This document shows, piece by piece, positions 1-8,491 of a DNA stretch of 64,000 nt. This stretch comes from Nocardiopsis quinghaiensis (GTDB lineage Bacteria; Actinomycetota; Actinomycetes; Streptosporangiales; Streptosporangiaceae): contig NZ_ML703337.1 in assembly GCF_008638365.1 (NCBI RefSeq), positions 29,830-93,829 of the forward strand. The letters run 5' to 3'. Position 1 is the first letter of the stretch, and each line of letters opens with the position of its first letter. The notes beneath the pieces were generated by a model. That model ran no database searches and was not told the DNA's origin. It saw only the letters and a list, made by a program, of their open reading frames with translations. Made by a program: the position numbers and the translations under genes.

Positions 1-854
1 TGCCCGGCGGCGAGCAGGGCCTCGCGCATCAGGCTGACGGGATCACGGTCGCGCCAGCGCTCGGTCTCGGAGCCGTCGCGGTAGCGGCTGGGGTCGTCGG
101 AGGTGGAGTGGGGCTCGACGCGGTAGGTGAGCGCCTCGATGACGGAGGGGCCCTCGCCTCGGCGGGCCCTGGCCACGGCCTCGGCGGTGGCCTCGTAGAC
201 CGCGCCCGCGTCGTTGCCGTCCACCAGGACGCCGGGCATGCCGTAACCCTCGGCCCGCGCGGAGACGGAGCCGCCCGCGATCTGGCGTTCGTTGGGCACC
301 GACAGCGCCCACTGGTTGTTCTGGCAGAAGAAGACCACCGGGGCTCCGAAGACCCCCGCGAAGTTCATCGCCTCGTGGATGTCGCCCTCGGAGCTGGCGC
401 CGTCGCCGAAGTAGGCCAGGGCCACGCCCTCGTCACCGCGCAGCCGCTCCCCCACGGCCCATCCGACCGCGTGCGGCACGGGGCCGCCGACCACGGCGTT
501 GACGGCGCCGAACCGGGAGGCCATGACGTCGTGGAGGCCGCCGTGCCACAGGGCGCGGTGGGTGGCCATGTAGCCGACCATCTCCACGCCGTAGGCCAGG
601 GCGGAGGCCATCTCGCGGTAGGTGGGGAAGACGAAGTCGCGTGCGGGGTCCAGCGCCGAGGCGCTGGCGACCTGGGCGGCCTCCTGCCCGCGCACGGACA
701 CGTAGGCGGGGAAGACGCCCTGGCGCTGCAGGGCGATGGCCTCGGTGTCCAGGTCGCGCGCGGTCCTCATGTCTCGGTAGAGCGCACAGGTGAGGTCGGG
801 GGGCAGGTGGTCCACGGTGATGGTTCCCCGGCCCGCTGACTCGTGGGTTGGCAT
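1..854 (-). CDS. 2-oxoacid dehydrogenase E1 component, alpha subunit (partial)
   Basis: This encodes the thiamine-diphosphate-dependent E1-alpha subunit of a pyruvate or branched-chain 2-oxoacid dehydrogenase complex, which decarboxylates the 2-oxoacid and passes the acyl group to E2. The visible 284 residues read MPTHESAGRGTITVDH and contain the TPP/Mg motif GDGASSEGD at residues 150-158, closing with CQNN at 177-180, and a substrate-loop segment with VEPHSTSDDPSRYRDG near residue 240. The 3' end runs off the left edge. The ATG at 854 is the first in-frame start upstream of the conserved region. It is divergent from an Lrp-type regulator, an arrangement known for bkd clusters in Streptomyces, so a branched-chain substrate is at least as likely as pyruvate. 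The E1-beta and E2 genes would lie beyond the window. Confidence 0.9.
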   Translation of the reverse strand, partial: MPTHESAGRGTITVDHLPPDLTCALYRDMRTARDLDTEAIALQRQGVFPAYVSVRGQEAAQVASASALDPARDFVFPTYREMASALAYGVEMVGYMATHRALWHGGLHDVMASRFGAVNAVVGGPVPHAVGWAVGERLRGDEGVALAYFGDGASSEGDIHEAMNFAGVFGAPVVFFCQNNQWALSVPNERQIAGGSVSARAEGYGMPGVLVDGNDAGAVYEATAEAVARARRGEGPSVIEALTYRVEPHSTSDDPSRYRDGSETERWRDRDPVSLMREALLAAG

Positions 855-1589
855 GTCGAGCGGCTCCCAACGTGGCCCTGCCGCGTGTGGTGACGCGGAC
901 CGGGCTGGGTGGTCATGTCCTTACGTTGATTCTCCGGAAGATTCGACACTTTCGCTAGATATCAACAGATAATTGATACACACAGGGACGAGATGACTCA
1001 GTCCGTCCTCGATCGTCTAGCACCTAGCTCACATGACCCACGAAAACGACACACGGCCCTATACACATAGGAACCACCACCAACCCTCACGAACCTCAGG
1101 ACACCGCCGGAGGCACGCGCCCACCCCCACCGCCCGCGCCCGTTCTCACGGAGGGCGCTAGAATCACCACACACGGTGTTCAATCGACGCCGAGTTCGCA
1201 TGTTCGCGGTAACCCGAACGCCCCGTCAACGAAAACCCACGAATCTACGACACATGAAGCCTCGAAAGGCCCTTCGGCGAGAACTTCTGTCTCGTTCCGG
1301 GTATCGCGGTGTGGTTACCCGCCAGTCGGGGAAACCTGCGACCCGCCAGCCGCGTCAACCATGGGTACAGTCGGACACCCCGACGCGCTCCCCGTCCGTC
1401 GGCCCCGTACGAGGGTCCCCGCTCCCCCGGTCACCACGACCCCGGCGGCCGGCCCGCCCCCACCCCCGGTCTCGCCGGCTGAGATTCCGATGGACGGAAA
1501 CAACGTTTACCTGGTACTTCGTTAGCCCCGGTCAATGACGATGACAAGGGGCCCCATCCTGAAAACAAGAGCACACGAGGAGCACGCAC
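855..1589. other. Divergent intergenic region between E1-alpha and Lrp genes
   Basis: This 735-bp gap carries no credible gene. The part nearest the E1-alpha gene (about 924-990) is AT-rich for this genome and holds an inverted repeat. The rest is GC-rich, and the short reading frames in it lack ribosome binding sites. It must hold both divergent promoters. Confidence 0.6.
960..978. promoter_or_regulatory. Candidate Lrp/AsnC operator
   Basis: TATCAA and TTGATA form a perfect 6-bp inverted repeat separated by seven AT-rich bases, 106 bp upstream of the E1-alpha start, in the most AT-rich stretch of the intergenic region. Lrp/AsnC regulators typically bind short AT-rich palindromes, and one is encoded by the divergent gene. 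Binding is inferred. Confidence 0.4.
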
Positions 1590-2081
1590 ATGGCCATGGG
1601 CGACCAACGTAGGAACGGCCGGCGGCCGGACACGACCGACCAGACGATCCTGAGCGCCCTCGCCAAGGACGCGCGGACCGGAATCACCGAGATCGCCGCA
1701 CTGGCCAACGTGTCCCGGGCGACGGCCTACAACAGGATCAAGCGGCTCACCGACGAGGGCGTCATCAGCGGTTACTCCGTGGTGACCGACCACTCCAAGA
1801 TGGGGCTCGGTGTCACCGCGCTCGTCCTCATCTCGGGCAGTCAGCCGGACTGGCGGGCCAACCGGGAGATCCTGTCCTCCTACCCGGAGATCGAGTACTG
1901 CTGGTACGTCGTGGGCTCGGCGGACATAGTCCTCCTCGTCCGTGTCGCCAACACCAACCAACTACGCGACCTGATCCTGACCCGGTTGCAGTCCCTTCCC
2001 GGTGTGACGTCCACCCAGACGCTCACCGTCATCGACGAGGTCGTACACCGACCGGTCGTGGAACCCGCCGACAGCGAGTGA
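1590..2081 (+). CDS. Lrp/AsnC family transcriptional regulator
   Basis: This 163-residue protein has the normal size and layout of the feast/famine family: an N-terminal helix-turn-helix (about residues 17-63, with SRATAYNRIKRLTDEGVISGY as its core and wing) and a C-terminal RAM ligand-binding domain (about 70-150). A GAGGAG ribosome binding site sits seven bases before the ATG. Because it is divergent from the E1-alpha gene it probably controls that operon in response to an amino acid or 2-oxoacid, as BkdR does in Streptomyces. That target is an inference from position. A second in-frame ATG two codons downstream is a less well spaced alternative. Confidence 0.88.
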   Translation: MAMGDQRRNGRRPDTTDQTILSALAKDARTGITEIAALANVSRATAYNRIKRLTDEGVISGYSVVTDHSKMGLGVTALVLISGSQPDWRANREILSSYPEIEYCWYVVGSADIVLLVRVANTNQLRDLILTRLQSLPGVTSTQTLTVIDEVVHRPVVEPADSE

Positions 2082-2087
2082 GGACCC

Positions 2088-3764
2088 TCAACCCCTGACC
2101 ACCCCGGCGACCGAGGCCATCAGCTCGGCGAGCAGGCCCGAGCCCAGTGCGCGGGTGGCCGCGACGTCGCCGTCCACATCCAGCACCACCTCGGCGTAGG
2201 CCTTCAGCTTGGGCTCCGTCCCCGAAGGGCGCAACGTCACACGTCCCCTGTCCTCCAACCGGAAGCGCAGGGCGTCCGTGGGTGGCAGACCCGCGTGTCC
2301 GGCGGCGAAGTCGTCGACTCCCGCCACACGCAGGGGCCCGAACGCGGCGGGCGGTTCGGCGCGCAACCGCCGCATCGCCGCGGAGATCACCGCGAGGTCC
2401 TCCACCCGTACCGAGAGCTGGTCGCTCAGGTGCAGTCCGTACCGGCGCGCCTGGTCGTCGAGCAGGTCGAGCAGCGTCCGGCCCTCGCGCCTGGCGTGGG
2501 CCGCGAGCGCCGACGCCACCAGGGCCGCGCTGATCCCGTCCTTGTCCGAGACCGGACGGCCGCCGTCACCGCCCACGCAGTAGCCCAGCGCCTCCTCGAA
2601 CGCGAAGACCCGCCGCTGCCCGGGCCCGCCCGCGCGCGCCAGCCACTTGAAGCCGGTGAGGGTCTCCTCGTACCGCACCCCCCGGTCGCGGGCGATCTTG
2701 CCGAGCAGGCTGGAGGAGACGATCGAGGTGGCCACCACCCGGTCGGACCCGGTGGTGTGGTCCAGCACGTACTCGGCGAGGAGGCCGCCGACCTCGTTGC
2801 CGGTGAGCAGCCCGTGTCCGGGGACCGCGAGCGCGAGCCGGTCGGCGTCGGGATCGTTGGCGATCACCAGGTCGGAGCCGTCGGCGGCGCCGGTGGTCAG
2901 CGCCATGTCCATGGCGCCGGGCTCCTCCGGGTTGGGAAAGTCCACGGTCGGGAAGTCGGGGTCGGGGTCGAACTGGGCGTCGACCACGGACGGCCGGGGG
3001 AACCCGGCCCGCTCCATCGCCGCCAGCAGCACCCGGCCGCCCACACCGTGCATGGCGGTGTAGGTGGTGGCCAGGCCGCGGTCCCCGTCCGGGACCAGGG
3101 CGGTGACCGCGTCCAGGTAGCGGTCCACGACCTCCTGCCCCAGCACCGTCCAGTCCTCGCCCGTGGGCAGGTCGCCGACCGGTCCCACGGCGTCGATCCT
3201 GGCGGAGATCTCGGCGTCGGCCGGGGCGACGATCTGCGTGCCCGCGTCGGCGTCGCCGCCCGCCTTGCCGGCCCCGGCGTAGACCTTGTAGCCGTTGTCC
3301 TGCGGCGGGTTGTGGCTGGCGGTGACCATGATTCCGGCGTCGGCGCCCAGGTCGCGGACGGCGAAGGCCAGGACGGGGGTGGGCAGGGGTCCGGGCAGGA
3401 GGGACACCCGGTGCCCGGCACCGGTGAGGACGGAGGCGCTGTCGCGCGCGAAGTCCGCCGAGCGGTGCCGCGCGTCGTAGCCGATCACCACGTGTCCGGG
3501 ACCGTCGCCGAGCCAGGCGGCTATCCCGGCCGCCGCCCGCATGACCACCACCCGGTTCATCCGGTTGGGGCCCGCGCCGAGTGCGCCGCGCAGCCCGGCG
3601 GTGCCGAACTCCAGGCGCGCGCCGAAGCGGTCGGCGAGGTCGGCCAGGGCCGCGGCCTCACCCCGCTCGGCACGCTCCACCAGGCACGACAACTCCACGC
3701 GGGTGTCGGGGTCGGGGTCCTGGGCGAGCCACCGCCCGGCCTGGTCGAGGATGCCGGCGGTCAT
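2088..3764 (-). CDS. Phosphoglucomutase/phosphomannomutase family, probable phosphopentomutase
   Basis: This 558-residue alpha-D-phosphohexomutase carries the phosphoserine loop TASHNPPQDNGYK with the catalytic Ser at about residue 150, the metal loop NDPDADRLAL, the sugar-binding FEEALGYC and the C-terminal phosphate-binding RPSGTEPKLKAY. The family interconverts sugar-1- and sugar-6- (or pentose-5-) phosphates. It begins 17 bp after the purine nucleoside phosphorylase stop, so the two are probably cotranscribed. That suggests conversion of the (deoxy)ribose-1-phosphate released by phosphorolysis to the 5-phosphate. The open frame continues far upstream, but the ATG at 3764 is preceded by GGGAAG and matches the family N-terminus. 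Activity on hexose phosphates cannot be excluded. Confidence 0.9.
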   Translation of the reverse strand: MTAGILDQAGRWLAQDPDPDTRVELSCLVERAERGEAAALADLADRFGARLEFGTAGLRGALGAGPNRMNRVVVMRAAAGIAAWLGDGPGHVVIGYDARHRSADFARDSASVLTGAGHRVSLLPGPLPTPVLAFAVRDLGADAGIMVTASHNPPQDNGYKVYAGAGKAGGDADAGTQIVAPADAEISARIDAVGPVGDLPTGEDWTVLGQEVVDRYLDAVTALVPDGDRGLATTYTAMHGVGGRVLLAAMERAGFPRPSVVDAQFDPDPDFPTVDFPNPEEPGAMDMALTTGAADGSDLVIANDPDADRLALAVPGHGLLTGNEVGGLLAEYVLDHTTGSDRVVATSIVSSSLLGKIARDRGVRYEETLTGFKWLARAGGPGQRRVFAFEEALGYCVGGDGGRPVSDKDGISAALVASALAAHARREGRTLLDLLDDQARRYGLHLSDQLSVRVEDLAVISAAMRRLRAEPPAAFGPLRVAGVDDFAAGHAGLPPTDALRFRLEDRGRVTLRPSGTEPKLKAYAEVVLDVDGDVAATRALGSGLLAELMASVAGVVRG

Positions 3765-3781
3765 CGGGGAACCGCTTCCCT

Positions 3782-4579
3782 TCACAGTTTGGCGACGATG
3801 TCGGCGAGCAGCCGGCCGACGGTTCCCGCGGCCTCCCTGCCGGTGGCCAGCACGTCCTCGTGGTCGAGGTTGGCGTCCTGGAGCCCGGCCGCGATGTTGG
3901 TGACCAGGGACAGGCCCAGGACCCGGGCGCCCGCCTCGCGCGCGGCGATGGCCTCCAGAACGGTGGACATGCCGACCAGGTCGGCGCCCATGGCACTGAG
4001 CATGCGGATCTCGGCGGGGGTCTCGAAGTGCGGGCCGGGCATGGCCGCGTACACGCCCTCGGGCAGGGTGGGGTCGACCGCGCGGGCCAGATCGCGCAGG
4101 CCGGGATCGTAGGTCTCGGTGAGGTCGACGAAGGTCGCACCGGTCAGCGGGGAGAGCGCGGTCATGTTGAGGTGGTCGGCGATGAGGACCGGGGACCCCA
4201 CGGGGTAGGCGGGGTTGATGCCGCCCGCGGCGTTGGTCAGCACGATCGTCCTGGCCCCGGCCGCCACCGCGGTGCGCACACCGTGCACGACCGCGGCGGT
4301 GCCGTGGCCCTCGTACAGGTGGGTGCGGCCCAGGAAGGCGAGGATGTCGCGCTCGCCGTCGCTGATGCTGCGGACGGTGCCGCTGTGGCCCTCCACGGCC
4401 GGTGGTACGAAGCCGGGCAGGTCGGCGGAGGCCAGTTCGTGCCCGGACGCGCCGAGCAGGTCGGCCGCGGGCGCCCACCCCGATCCCATGACCAGGGCGA
4501 CGTCGTAGCCGTCCACACCGGTGCGCGAGCGCAGGTCGGCGGCGGCCTCCTCGGCGGCGGCCTGGGGTGTGCGAGTCAC
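3782..4579 (-). CDS. punA: Purine nucleoside phosphorylase
   Basis: This 265-residue, GTG-initiated protein belongs to the trimeric PNP class. It cleaves purine (deoxy)nucleosides with phosphate to free base and (deoxy)ribose-1-phosphate. Visible signatures are the N-terminal phosphate-binding loop VMGSGWAP, the EGHSGTVRS segment, and LTNAAGGINP followed by GSPVLIADHLNMTA. The length is standard for the family. It is the first gene of a two-gene unit with the mutase 17 bp downstream, and lies downstream of the deoC/aldehyde dehydrogenase genes beyond a strong hairpin, consistent with a nucleoside-salvage locus. Confidence 0.93.
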   Translation of the reverse strand: MTRTPQAAAEEAAADLRSRTGVDGYDVALVMGSGWAPAADLLGASGHELASADLPGFVPPAVEGHSGTVRSISDGERDILAFLGRTHLYEGHGTAAVVHGVRTAVAAGARTIVLTNAAGGINPAYPVGSPVLIADHLNMTALSPLTGATFVDLTETYDPGLRDLARAVDPTLPEGVYAAMPGPHFETPAEIRMLSAMGADLVGMSTVLEAIAAREAGARVLGLSLVTNIAAGLQDANLDHEDVLATGREAAGTVGRLLADIVAKL

Positions 4580-4649
4580 AGCGGGTCTCTCCGTTCGTTC
4601 GTGCCTGGCTCAGTGGCCGAAAAGGCTCACAGGCCCGCTTCATTCGCGG

Positions 4650-4706
4650 TGATCTTGCCCGTAGAGGCGGGGTGGAACGCCGACCCCGCCTCTACGGGCA
4701 AGATCA
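4650..4706. terminator. 24-bp perfect hairpin downstream of aldehyde dehydrogenase genes
   Basis: Bases 4650-4673 are perfectly complementary to 4683-4706 around a 9-nt loop. The hairpin lies 48 bp past the stop of the short ALDH gene and before the PNP start, so it probably ends the deoC-ALDH-ALDH transcript. No T-run follows, which is usual for strong actinobacterial terminators. Confidence 0.8.
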
Positions 4707-4753
4707 GCACAGGTTGGGTTCCGTGTGTCACACCGGCAACGTATCCGGGCGTC

Positions 4754-5704
4754 CTAGATCCCGACAGGGTGCCAGACCGTCTTGGTCTCCAGGAAGGGGG
4801 TCATGCGCGCGGTGCCGGGGTCGGGGTCGAGCCAGGCCTCCTCGCCGCCGTCGGCCCCGGGGCCGGGGCGCAGTACCCGGGTGAGGGTGGTGGCCGCGGC
4901 CCTCTCGAACTCGACGGCCGACTCTCCGGCGCCGGTCAGGTCCAGGGCGTTGACGTCGGCGTGCGCGGCCAGGTGGGGGCCCAGTTCCGGCACACGGCCG
5001 GTGAGCAGGTTGACCACACCGCCGGGCAGGTCGGAGGTGGCGAGCACCTCGGCCAGGTCGATCGCGGCCAGCGGCGCGGTCTCGGAGGTGACCACGACGG
5101 CGGTGTTACCGGTGGCGATCACCGGGGCGACCACGCTGGTCAGACCGAGCAGGGGCGCGTACCGGGGCGCGAGGACCGCGACCACGCCGGTGGGTTCGGG
5201 GGCCGAGTGGTTGTAGTAGGGACCCGAGACGGGGTTGGCGCCGCCGAGCACCTGGGCGAACTTGTCGGTCCAGCCGGCGTAGTACACCCACCGGTCGACG
5301 GCGGCCGAGACCACCCGGTCGGCCTCGGCCCGGGACAGGCCCTGTGCGGCCACGGCCTGGGCGGCGAACTGGTCGCGGCGGCCCTCCAGCACCTCGGCGA
5401 CCCGGTAGAGGATCTGGCCGCGGTTGTAGGCGGTGCGCGTCGACCAGCCGCCGAAGGCCTTGCGCGCGGCGGACACGGCGTCGCGGGCGTCCTTGCGTGA
5501 GGCGAGCGAGGCGTTGGCCAGGTGCTGGCCGCTGTCGGAGGTCACGGGGTAGCTCCTGCCCGATTCGGAGCGGGGGAAGGCCCCGCCCAGGTAGAGCTTG
5601 TAGGTCTTGCGGACCGCCAGGCGTGCCGGAGCCGGGCCGCCGGTGCCCCCGCCCGCCTCCGCCGCGCCCCTGGCGGCCTTCCTGGTGTTGCGCCGTTCAG
5701 CCAA
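4754..5704 (-). CDS. Short aldehyde dehydrogenase paralogue lacking the catalytic cysteine
   Basis: The 316-residue product aligns by eye with the N-terminal two thirds of the ALDH fold (GGAFPRSESGR, AVAAARKAFGGWS-like, VVAPVIATGNTAVVVTS, LPGGVVNLLTG). It lacks the catalytic Cys region and replaces the LELGGK glutamate segment with ALDLTGAGESAVEFERA. Its start overlaps the stop of the full-length ALDH by 8 bp, so the two are translationally coupled. Such short partners next to deoC and a complete ALDH occur in other actinobacteria. I infer a structural or regulatory partner rather than an independent enzyme. Its C-terminus (WHPVG) ends cleanly, so this does not look like a fresh truncation. 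Confidence 0.8.
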   Translation of the reverse strand: MAERRNTRKAARGAAEAGGGTGGPAPARLAVRKTYKLYLGGAFPRSESGRSYPVTSDSGQHLANASLASRKDARDAVSAARKAFGGWSTRTAYNRGQILYRVAEVLEGRRDQFAAQAVAAQGLSRAEADRVVSAAVDRWVYYAGWTDKFAQVLGGANPVSGPYYNHSAPEPTGVVAVLAPRYAPLLGLTSVVAPVIATGNTAVVVTSETAPLAAIDLAEVLATSDLPGGVVNLLTGRVPELGPHLAAHADVNALDLTGAGESAVEFERAAATTLTRVLRPGPGADGGEEAWLDPDPGTARMTPFLETKTVWHPVGI

Positions 5705-7127
5705 GGTAGGCCTCCAATCCGTGACGCCCGCCCTCGCGGCCGTATCCCGACTCCTTGTAGCCGCCGAAGGGGCTGGCCGGGTCGAGCTTGTTGAACGTGT
5801 TGGACCAGATCACTCCGGCGCGCAGGCGCTCGGCGGTCCACAGCATGCGTGAGCCCTTCTCGGTCCACACTCCCGCGGAGAGCCCGTAGGGGGTGTTGTT
5901 GGCCTTGGCCACGGCCTCCTCCGGGGTGCGGAAGGTCAGCACCGAGAGCACGGGGCCGAAGATCTCCTCGCGGGCCACCCGGTGGGCCTGGCTGACGCCG
6001 GTCAGGACGGTGGGCGCGAACCAGTAGCCGCTCCGGGGCAGGTCGCACGCGGGCGACCAGCGCTCGGCGCCCTCGGCCTCGCCCGTGTCGGTGAGTTCGC
6101 GGATGCGCTCCAGCTGGGCGGCGGAGTTGATCGCGCCGAGATCGGTGTTCTTGTCCAGCGGGTCGCCCAGGCGCAGGCGGGAGATACGGGCCTTGAGCAG
6201 GGGCATCAGCTCATCGGCGATCGACTCCTGGACCAGCAGCCTGGAACCGGCACAGCACACGTGGCCCTGGTTGAAGAAGATGCCCGAGACGATGCCCTCG
6301 ACCGCCTGGTCGATCGCGGCGTCGTCGTAGACGATGTTGGCGCCCTTGCCGCCCAGTTCCAGGGTGAGGCGCTTGTCGGTGCCCGCCACCGAACGGGCGA
6401 TCTGGCGGCCGACCTCGGTGGAGCCGGTGAAGGCGACCTTGTCCGTGCCCGGGTGCTCCACGAGCGCGCGCCCGGTCTCGCCCGCGCCGGTGAGGATGTT
6501 GACCACGCCCGGGGGCAGGTCGGCCTCCTGGCAGATCTCGGCGAAGGCCAGCGCGGTGAGCGGGGTGGTCTCGGCGGGCTTGAGCACGACGGTGTTGCCG
6601 GTGGCCAGGGCCGGGGCGATCTTCCACGCGAGCATGAGCAGCGGGAAGTTCCACGGGATGACCTGCGCGGCCACGCCCAGCGGTCGCGGATCGGGGCCCA
6701 GACCGGCGTGGGCGAGTTTGTCGGCCCATCCGGCGTAGTAGAAGAAGTGGGCGGCGACCAGCGGCAGGTCGACGTCGCGGGTCTCCTTGATGGGCTTGCC
6801 GTTGTCCATGGACTCCAGCACGGCCAGTTCGCGCGAGCGCTCCTGGATGATGCGGGCGATGCGGAACAGGTACTTGCCGCGCTCGGCGGCCGGCATCCGG
6901 CTCCACACGGTCTCGTGGGCGCGGCGGGCCGCGGCCACGGCCCGGTCCACGTCGGCGGGTCCGGCGACGGCGACCTGGGCGAGCTTGGTCTCGTCGGCCG
7001 GGTTGAGCGTGGTGAGGTACTCGCCGCCCTCGGCCGGGGTGAAGGCGCCGTCGACGAACAGCTCGTAGGTCTCGCGCAGGGTGACGACGGAGCGGGACTC
7101 CGGTGCGGGCGCGTACTCGAAGATCAC
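5697..7127 (-). CDS. NAD(P)-dependent aldehyde dehydrogenase
   Basis: This 476-residue ALDH oxidises an aldehyde to the acid. Visible motifs are the NAD-binding VIPWNFPLLMLAWKIAPALATGN, the glycine motif FTGSTEVGR, the general-base Glu in LELGGKGANIV, the catalytic Cys in NQGHVCCAGSR and the C-terminal EIFGPVLSVL. The GTG at 7127, five bases after the deoC stop, is chosen because the family N-terminus begins there; the open frame extends far upstream inside deoC. Coupling to deoC suggests that the physiological substrate is the acetaldehyde made by DeoC, an inference from context. Confidence 0.92.
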   Translation of the reverse strand: MIFEYAPAPESRSVVTLRETYELFVDGAFTPAEGGEYLTTLNPADETKLAQVAVAGPADVDRAVAAARRAHETVWSRMPAAERGKYLFRIARIIQERSRELAVLESMDNGKPIKETRDVDLPLVAAHFFYYAGWADKLAHAGLGPDPRPLGVAAQVIPWNFPLLMLAWKIAPALATGNTVVLKPAETTPLTALAFAEICQEADLPPGVVNILTGAGETGRALVEHPGTDKVAFTGSTEVGRQIARSVAGTDKRLTLELGGKGANIVYDDAAIDQAVEGIVSGIFFNQGHVCCAGSRLLVQESIADELMPLLKARISRLRLGDPLDKNTDLGAINSAAQLERIRELTDTGEAEGAERWSPACDLPRSGYWFAPTVLTGVSQAHRVAREEIFGPVLSVLTFRTPEEAVAKANNTPYGLSAGVWTEKGSRMLWTAERLRAGVIWSNTFNKLDPASPFGGYKESGYGREGGRHGLEAYLG

Positions 7128-7132
7128 GGCTC

Positions 7133-8080
7133 TCAGTCCAGCGTGTAGTAGTCGGGGCCCGGATAGGTGCCGGTGGACAGCCTGGTGCGCTGCATCAGCA
7201 GGTCGTTGAGGAGGCTTGAGGCGCCGATCCGGAACAGGTCGGGGGTCAGCCAGTCGGGACCGGCGACCTCGTTGACCAGGACCAGGTTGCGGACGGCGTC
7301 CTTGGTGGTGCGGATTCCGCCCGCGGGCTTGACGCCCACGTGCCTTCCCGTGGCGGCGTGGTGGTCGCGGACCGCCTCCAGCAGGACCAGGGTGACCGGC
7401 AGTGTGGCGGCCGGGGACACCTTGCCGGTGGAGGTCTTGACGAAGTCTCCCCCGGCCCGGATGGCCAGGTGGGAGGCGCGGCGCACGTTGTCGTAGGTGG
7501 CGAGTTCGCCGGTCTCCAGGATGACCTTGAGGTGGGCGGCGCCGCAGGCCTCCTTGACCGCGGCGATCTCCTCGAAGACCTTGAGGTAGTCGCCGGACAG
7601 GAAGGCGCCGCGGTCGATGACCATGTCGATCTCGCCGGCGCCGTCGGCGACCGCGCGGCGGGTGTCGGCGAGCTTGGCCTCCATGGGCGCACGGCCCGAG
7701 GGGAAGGCGGTGGCCACCGAGGCCACGCCGACCCCGGTGCCGCGCAGCGCGTCGACGGCGGTGGCGACCATGTCGGAGTAGACGCACACGGCGCCGACGC
7801 GCGGCACGGTGCGGTCGGTGGGGTCGGGGTGGGCGGCCTTGGCGCACAGGGCCCGGACCTTGCCGGGGGTGTCGGCGCCCTCCAGGGTGGTCAGGTCCAC
7901 CATGCTGATGGCCAGGTCGATGGCCTGGGACTTGGCGGTGGTCTTGACGGACCGGGTGGACAGGTCCTGGGCGCGGGCACGCGCGCCGACCTCGTCCACG
8001 CCCGGGAGTCCGTGCAGGAAGGCCCGGAGCGCGCGGTTGGTCGTCGCCTCGGGCGCGAATGCGGTGTGGGGCACGGGCAC
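7133..8080 (-). CDS. deoC: Deoxyribose-phosphate aldolase
   Basis: DeoC cleaves 2-deoxyribose-5-phosphate to acetaldehyde and glyceraldehyde-3-phosphate. The 315-residue product shows the class I aldolase barrel with the Schiff-base lysine in GGDFVKTSTGK (Lys about 215) and the second active-site lysine in GVKPAGGIRT, plus the substrate loop DMVIDRGAFLSGDY. It is the first gene of the deoC-ALDH-ALDH unit and starts with GTG; a second GTG two codons downstream is possible. With PNP and the mutase encoded next door, the locus covers the complete route from purine deoxynucleoside to acetate and glycolysis. Confidence 0.94.
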   Translation of the reverse strand: MPVPHTAFAPEATTNRALRAFLHGLPGVDEVGARARAQDLSTRSVKTTAKSQAIDLAISMVDLTTLEGADTPGKVRALCAKAAHPDPTDRTVPRVGAVCVYSDMVATAVDALRGTGVGVASVATAFPSGRAPMEAKLADTRRAVADGAGEIDMVIDRGAFLSGDYLKVFEEIAAVKEACGAAHLKVILETGELATYDNVRRASHLAIRAGGDFVKTSTGKVSPAATLPVTLVLLEAVRDHHAATGRHVGVKPAGGIRTTKDAVRNLVLVNEVAGPDWLTPDLFRIGASSLLNDLLMQRTRLSTGTYPGPDYYTLD

Positions 8081-8491
8081 CTACAGCTCGATCGGATTGC
8101 TCGTTGGTCCGTCCGCCGTGGCCAGCGGAAACGGCTCCTGGTCGGCGCGGTGGGGGGAGGGGCCTCCCCGGTCCGGGCCGTCAGGCAGTCACCCTAACGC
8201 CGGGCGGAGTGGACGTCAGCATCCCGCAGGACCGCGCCGTCCAAGGTTGGAGAAGACTCCAAGGGCATCCGTGGCGGTTCCTCGTGCTTTTGCCCAAGCA
8301 GAGCACGAAAACCCCAGAAAACGGACACGAAGGCTCTTGCTCGTCCTTCTGCGGGAGCGCATGCGGTCTAGACCGGACCACTCCTGTGGACGGGCGGGCG
8401 CCGGATGCGAGACTGGCGCGAACCGAAGGGGGTGAGGGCGCCGGTGGACACGGCGGGACGGGCCGACCGCAGGACCGACGGGAGTGGTGGC
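8081..8491. other. Divergent intergenic region upstream of deoC
   Basis: No gene is evident between deoC and the acetyltransferase. The stretch contains a 6-bp inverted repeat TTGGAG/CTCCAA (8247-8262, 4-nt spacer) and an A-rich segment near 8300-8340. Either could belong to the divergent promoters, but no known operator is recognisable. The acetyltransferase frame is open from 8405, so an earlier start in this region is possible. Confidence 0.4.

Noticed and set aside
2295..4112. 605-codon plus-strand ORF opposite the mutase and PNP genes
   Set aside because: It is antisense to two well-recognised enzymes and has the Gly/Arg/Val-rich composition of a GC-driven shadow frame.
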